Positions 62,043-64,000 of a DNA stretch of 64,000 bases are shown here, one piece after another. A model generated the notes under the pieces. The model was not told where the DNA came from, did no database searches, and saw only the letters and a list, made by a program, of their open reading frames with translations. Origin of the DNA: Bacteroidota bacterium (GTDB lineage Bacteria; Bacteroidota; Ignavibacteria; Tepidaquicellales; Tepidaquicellaceae); NCBI GenBank assembly GCA_018266835.1, contig JAFDZP010000004.1, positions 310,001 through 374,000 on the forward strand, read 5' to 3'. A program made the translations under genes and the position numbers. Within the stretch, counting starts at the first letter, position 1. Each line of letters opens with the position of its first letter.

Positions 62043-63272
62043 ATGACATTAGACGAAGCAATAAGATTAAAAACAGAATTACTTATAGAGGGACTTACAC
62101 TTACCGATGAAGCAATGACTACAGTCGGGCAGGGCGGAATGGAAAAAGTTTTCTGGGTATTCGAAATGACTCAGGCAACACATAAAGGAACAGGTGACGG
62201 TTCACGTCCGCTTCCAAACGATATGCTTTTGCCGTATGATTTGTATGTCGATGTGCGATACAGCCCTAAGTCACCATTCAAGGTTCATAAGAGCGGTGAT
62301 GCAGTTGTTCTTATGAAGAATAATGTTGAGATCTGTGAAGTGCGTTGGCCGAACAGACCTCATTACTACGGGAAGAAAACCCGCAGCGGCGAGTGGATGA
62401 AAAAAGTTGCTTCAATGCGCGGCGACTGCGGACTACGTGTTTGCTTTGATAATGCCTGCACATACTTCGGTAAAAAAGAGCAGTGTAAATTCTGCAATAT
62501 CGTGCCTGCAAGACAGAGAAATAAAGACCACGTTGTAACAATAAAGGAAGCTGAAGATATTTATGATGTGGTGAAGGAAGCGATAATTGATAATCCTGTC
62601 TGCTCGCACCTTGCAATGACGGCAGGCGCAGCGAAAGATGACGGTCTTGGGAATCTTCCTGAGATATTGGAAAAATTAAAACCGCTCTTAGCGCAAAAAT
62701 ATTTCCCGATAGTAACTGCCATAACTGCAACAAGAAATATAGAGGAAACACAATATTTATGTTCCACAGGAATAAGTTCAGTCGCATTTAATCTTGAAAT
62801 ATGGGATGAGAAAATTTTTAGCGAGATTTGTCCCGGAAAGACAAGAAGGGTAGGAAGAGAAAGATGGATTCAGTCATTAAAAGAAGCCAGAGATTTATTA
62901 AAACCTGCAAGAGCATTAAGTTCATTCGTTGTGGGACTTGAACCGATGGAATCAGTTTTAGCAGGAATAAATTATTTATCTACGGAAGGAATTTTTCCTA
63001 TTATGAGTCCTTTCATCCCGATGGTAGGAACTGAATACGAAGGCAAGGAGCCGCCGAAAATTGACTGGGTATGGGATGTACATGAAAAGGCAACAGAGAT
63101 AATTTATAAAAATCTTCCTGATGCATTCTGCGATGAGATATGGGACGGCGATATCGGCATCTGCCCATCATGCACAACGACGAAATTATTTTTTGATTTC
63201 ATGAGAAGAATAGTTCCGAGAGATAATCCGAGAAGGATAATGTCGCCGGAAAGTGTAAGTGCAATAGCGTAA
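62043..63272 (+). CDS. Radical-SAM-like protein 2 (C-x8-C-x2-C), paralogue of the one at 57385
   Basis: 409 residues. The same layout as the protein at 57385: N-terminal 120 residues, Cys129, then Cys139, Cys148 and Cys151 (CTYFGKKEQCKFCN) giving C-x8-C-x2-C. Barrel motifs are TATRNIEETQYLCSTGISSVAFNLEIWDEKIFSEI, SFVVGLEPMESVLAGINYL and FPIMSPFIPMVGTEYEGKEPP. A C-terminal CPSC pair follows. The many shared motifs (QCKFCN, GLEPxxSVL/SLL) show duplication and divergence. Reaction unknown; placed 136 nt after the YdeI-like gene. Confidence 0.75.
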   Translation: MTLDEAIRLKTELLIEGLTLTDEAMTTVGQGGMEKVFWVFEMTQATHKGTGDGSRPLPNDMLLPYDLYVDVRYSPKSPFKVHKSGDAVVLMKNNVEICEVRWPNRPHYYGKKTRSGEWMKKVASMRGDCGLRVCFDNACTYFGKKEQCKFCNIVPARQRNKDHVVTIKEAEDIYDVVKEAIIDNPVCSHLAMTAGAAKDDGLGNLPEILEKLKPLLAQKYFPIVTAITATRNIEETQYLCSTGISSVAFNLEIWDEKIFSEICPGKTRRVGRERWIQSLKEARDLLKPARALSSFVVGLEPMESVLAGINYLSTEGIFPIMSPFIPMVGTEYEGKEPPKIDWVWDVHEKATEIIYKNLPDAFCDEIWDGDIGICPSCTTTKLFFDFMRRIVPRDNPRRIMSPESVSAIA

Positions 63273-63296
63273 AGTTTATAACCATAATCATCCTCG

Positions 63297-63350
63297 TTCC
63301 GATGTTATCAATTATCAAATCCCGCTTTAGCGGGACGTAAGCGTCGGAAC
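63297..63350. repeat. Palindromic cccgctttagcggg element
   Basis: Outer arms cgttccga/tcggaacg, inner hairpin cccgctttagcggg (63321-63334) and 'gacgtaagcgtc'. Related to 17975-18060 and to 13450-13476. It lies after the second radical-SAM-like gene and may act in transcript 3'-end protection. Confidence 0.75.
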
Positions 63351-63419
63351 GTTAAATACACAAACCATTCCAAAAAATAATTTTCATCCCTACTAATAGG
63401 TAGAATTCATTTTGTAAAA

Positions 63420-63780
63420 AATTTTCTTATATGTATTTTTACATTGTGAGAAATGTTCTTGCTATGTCATTCCCGTTCCGCAATATGTGGGGGATAAACT
63501 CCGGTGGAAATCCATCTAAAATATAATGTGACAATAATGTTACAATGTAATGTTGCGATGCGGGGCATGGAAACGAGAAAGCTTTTTTTATTTTGAAGTC
63601 CCGCCAAGTCGGGATGAAAACAAAATCCGTCAAAAACCCATCAATTCAGAAAAATAAAAATAACCGTTATTGTTTTTACAACATCGGGCAACATATCCCG
63701 CTGAAGACGGGACTGAGCTCCGATCAGAAATGCGACATTAATGCGACTTTATTAGTAAATTTTCAGTTGAATGAATTGAA
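63420..63780. repeat. Degenerate dispersed repeat, copy B (non-coding)
   Basis: The gap 63273-63813 holds no gene. This part contains, inverted relative to copy A at 9541, the blocks 'tccgtcaaaaacccatcaattc' (63627), 'acgggactgagct' (63708) and 'aatgcgacattaatgcgac' (63728), plus 'gtcattcccgtt' and 'ttgtgacaataatgttacaatg' motifs. Small frames across it are artefacts. Confidence 0.6.
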
Positions 63781-63813
63781 ACTTTTCTATAAGTTTTACT
63801 ATATAATAAAACT

Positions 63814-64000
63814 ATGAGACTATTTTTCAAAGCAAGAGGCGACGCCTCGTTTGGTTTATTGTTAATCCGTTTAACTCTCGGCAGCGTTTTTCTGATTGCC
63901 GGAGCTTCAAAGGTTTTACATCTTCAGGAATTTATAACGGCAGTCCAGAAAATGGGTGTGCTGCCCGAGAACGTTGCATTCATTTTCGGATTTATGCTTC
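63814..64000 (+). CDS. DoxX-like membrane protein, cut by the window edge
   Basis: First 62 residues from ATG 63814. Basic start MRLFFKARGDASFG, a first transmembrane helix containing LLLIRLTLGSVFLIAGASKVLH, then LQEFITAVQKMGVLPENVAFIFGFML. This is the DoxX/DoxD N-terminal pattern (RLxLGxxFxxAGxxKL). The function of the family is diverse; the rest is outside the window. Confidence 0.75.
   Translation, partial: MRLFFKARGDASFGLLLIRLTLGSVFLIAGASKVLHLQEFITAVQKMGVLPENVAFIFGFML

Noticed and set aside
63593-63817. Small + strand frame before the DoxX-like gene
   Set aside because: It lies in a degenerate repeat and encodes low-complexity Lys/Asn/Tyr sequence without an RBS.

Overview
The window looks like a chromosomal segment of an AT-rich Gram-negative bacterium of the Bacteroidetes/Chlorobi (FCB) group, most likely an Ignavibacteria-like lineage. 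The evidence is a type IX secretion (T9SS) sorting tail with the 'NYPNPFNP' signature, a PorV/PorQ-family barrel, a GWxTD-domain protein, a large TonB-dependent receptor, many lipoproteins, and weak Shine-Dalgarno use with frequent TTG starts. No phage, plasmid, insertion sequence or CRISPR array is visible.

Layout. 1-934 (-): the N-terminal part of a lipoprotein alpha/beta hydrolase. 1101-6092 (+): three M16 zinc-protease family genes (two with intact HxxEH, one without) and a MoxR ATPase. 6098-9476: a TPR/S41-like protein (-) and a beta-helix lipoprotein (+). 9477-13911: a repeat-rich stretch with two paralogous small lipoproteins, a peroxiredoxin-like protein and an outer-membrane barrel. 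13912-16249: an AT-rich three-gene island (LITAF-like zinc ribbon, PIN nuclease, unknown). 16381-30889: a long ribosomal gene cluster, rplB to rplQ, which includes secY, map, infA, rpmJ and rpoA. It lacks the usual upstream genes rpsJ-rplC-rplD-rplW and carries two insertions, a tRNA-Gln between rplR and rpsE and an outer-membrane protein gene between rpmD and rplO. 31063-32844: engB and a 2-hydroxyacid dehydrogenase.

33092-46552 (+) is an envelope and secretion block: T9SS cargo, TonB receptor, a 1187-residue secreted protein, a PorV-like barrel, then GWxTD, YbbR, CPBP protease and LptB. 46553-54329 (-): an FmdB-type zinc ribbon, a 1142-residue tubulin/FtsZ-like protein ending in a SHOCT-like motif, a FabL-like enoyl reductase, an unknown membrane protein, accC, accB and efp, with gap (GAPDH) diverging. 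55750-56923 (-): a leucine-rich-repeat protein, tRNA-Cys and tRNA-Gly.

57082-63272 (+) is the most unusual part. A 70-residue protein made almost entirely of four tandem SHSIFPPAGSWD-type repeats is followed by a strong terminator, then a radical-SAM-like enzyme. Next come six small tightly spaced genes (P-loop kinase, GyrI-like, DUF4256, PaiB-like, DUF1801, YdeI-like) and a second paralogous radical-SAM-like enzyme. I propose this as a candidate multi-core ribosomally made, post-translationally modified peptide (RiPP) locus. This is inference from gene order and repeat structure; no product is known to me. The window ends in repeats and the start of a DoxX-like membrane protein.
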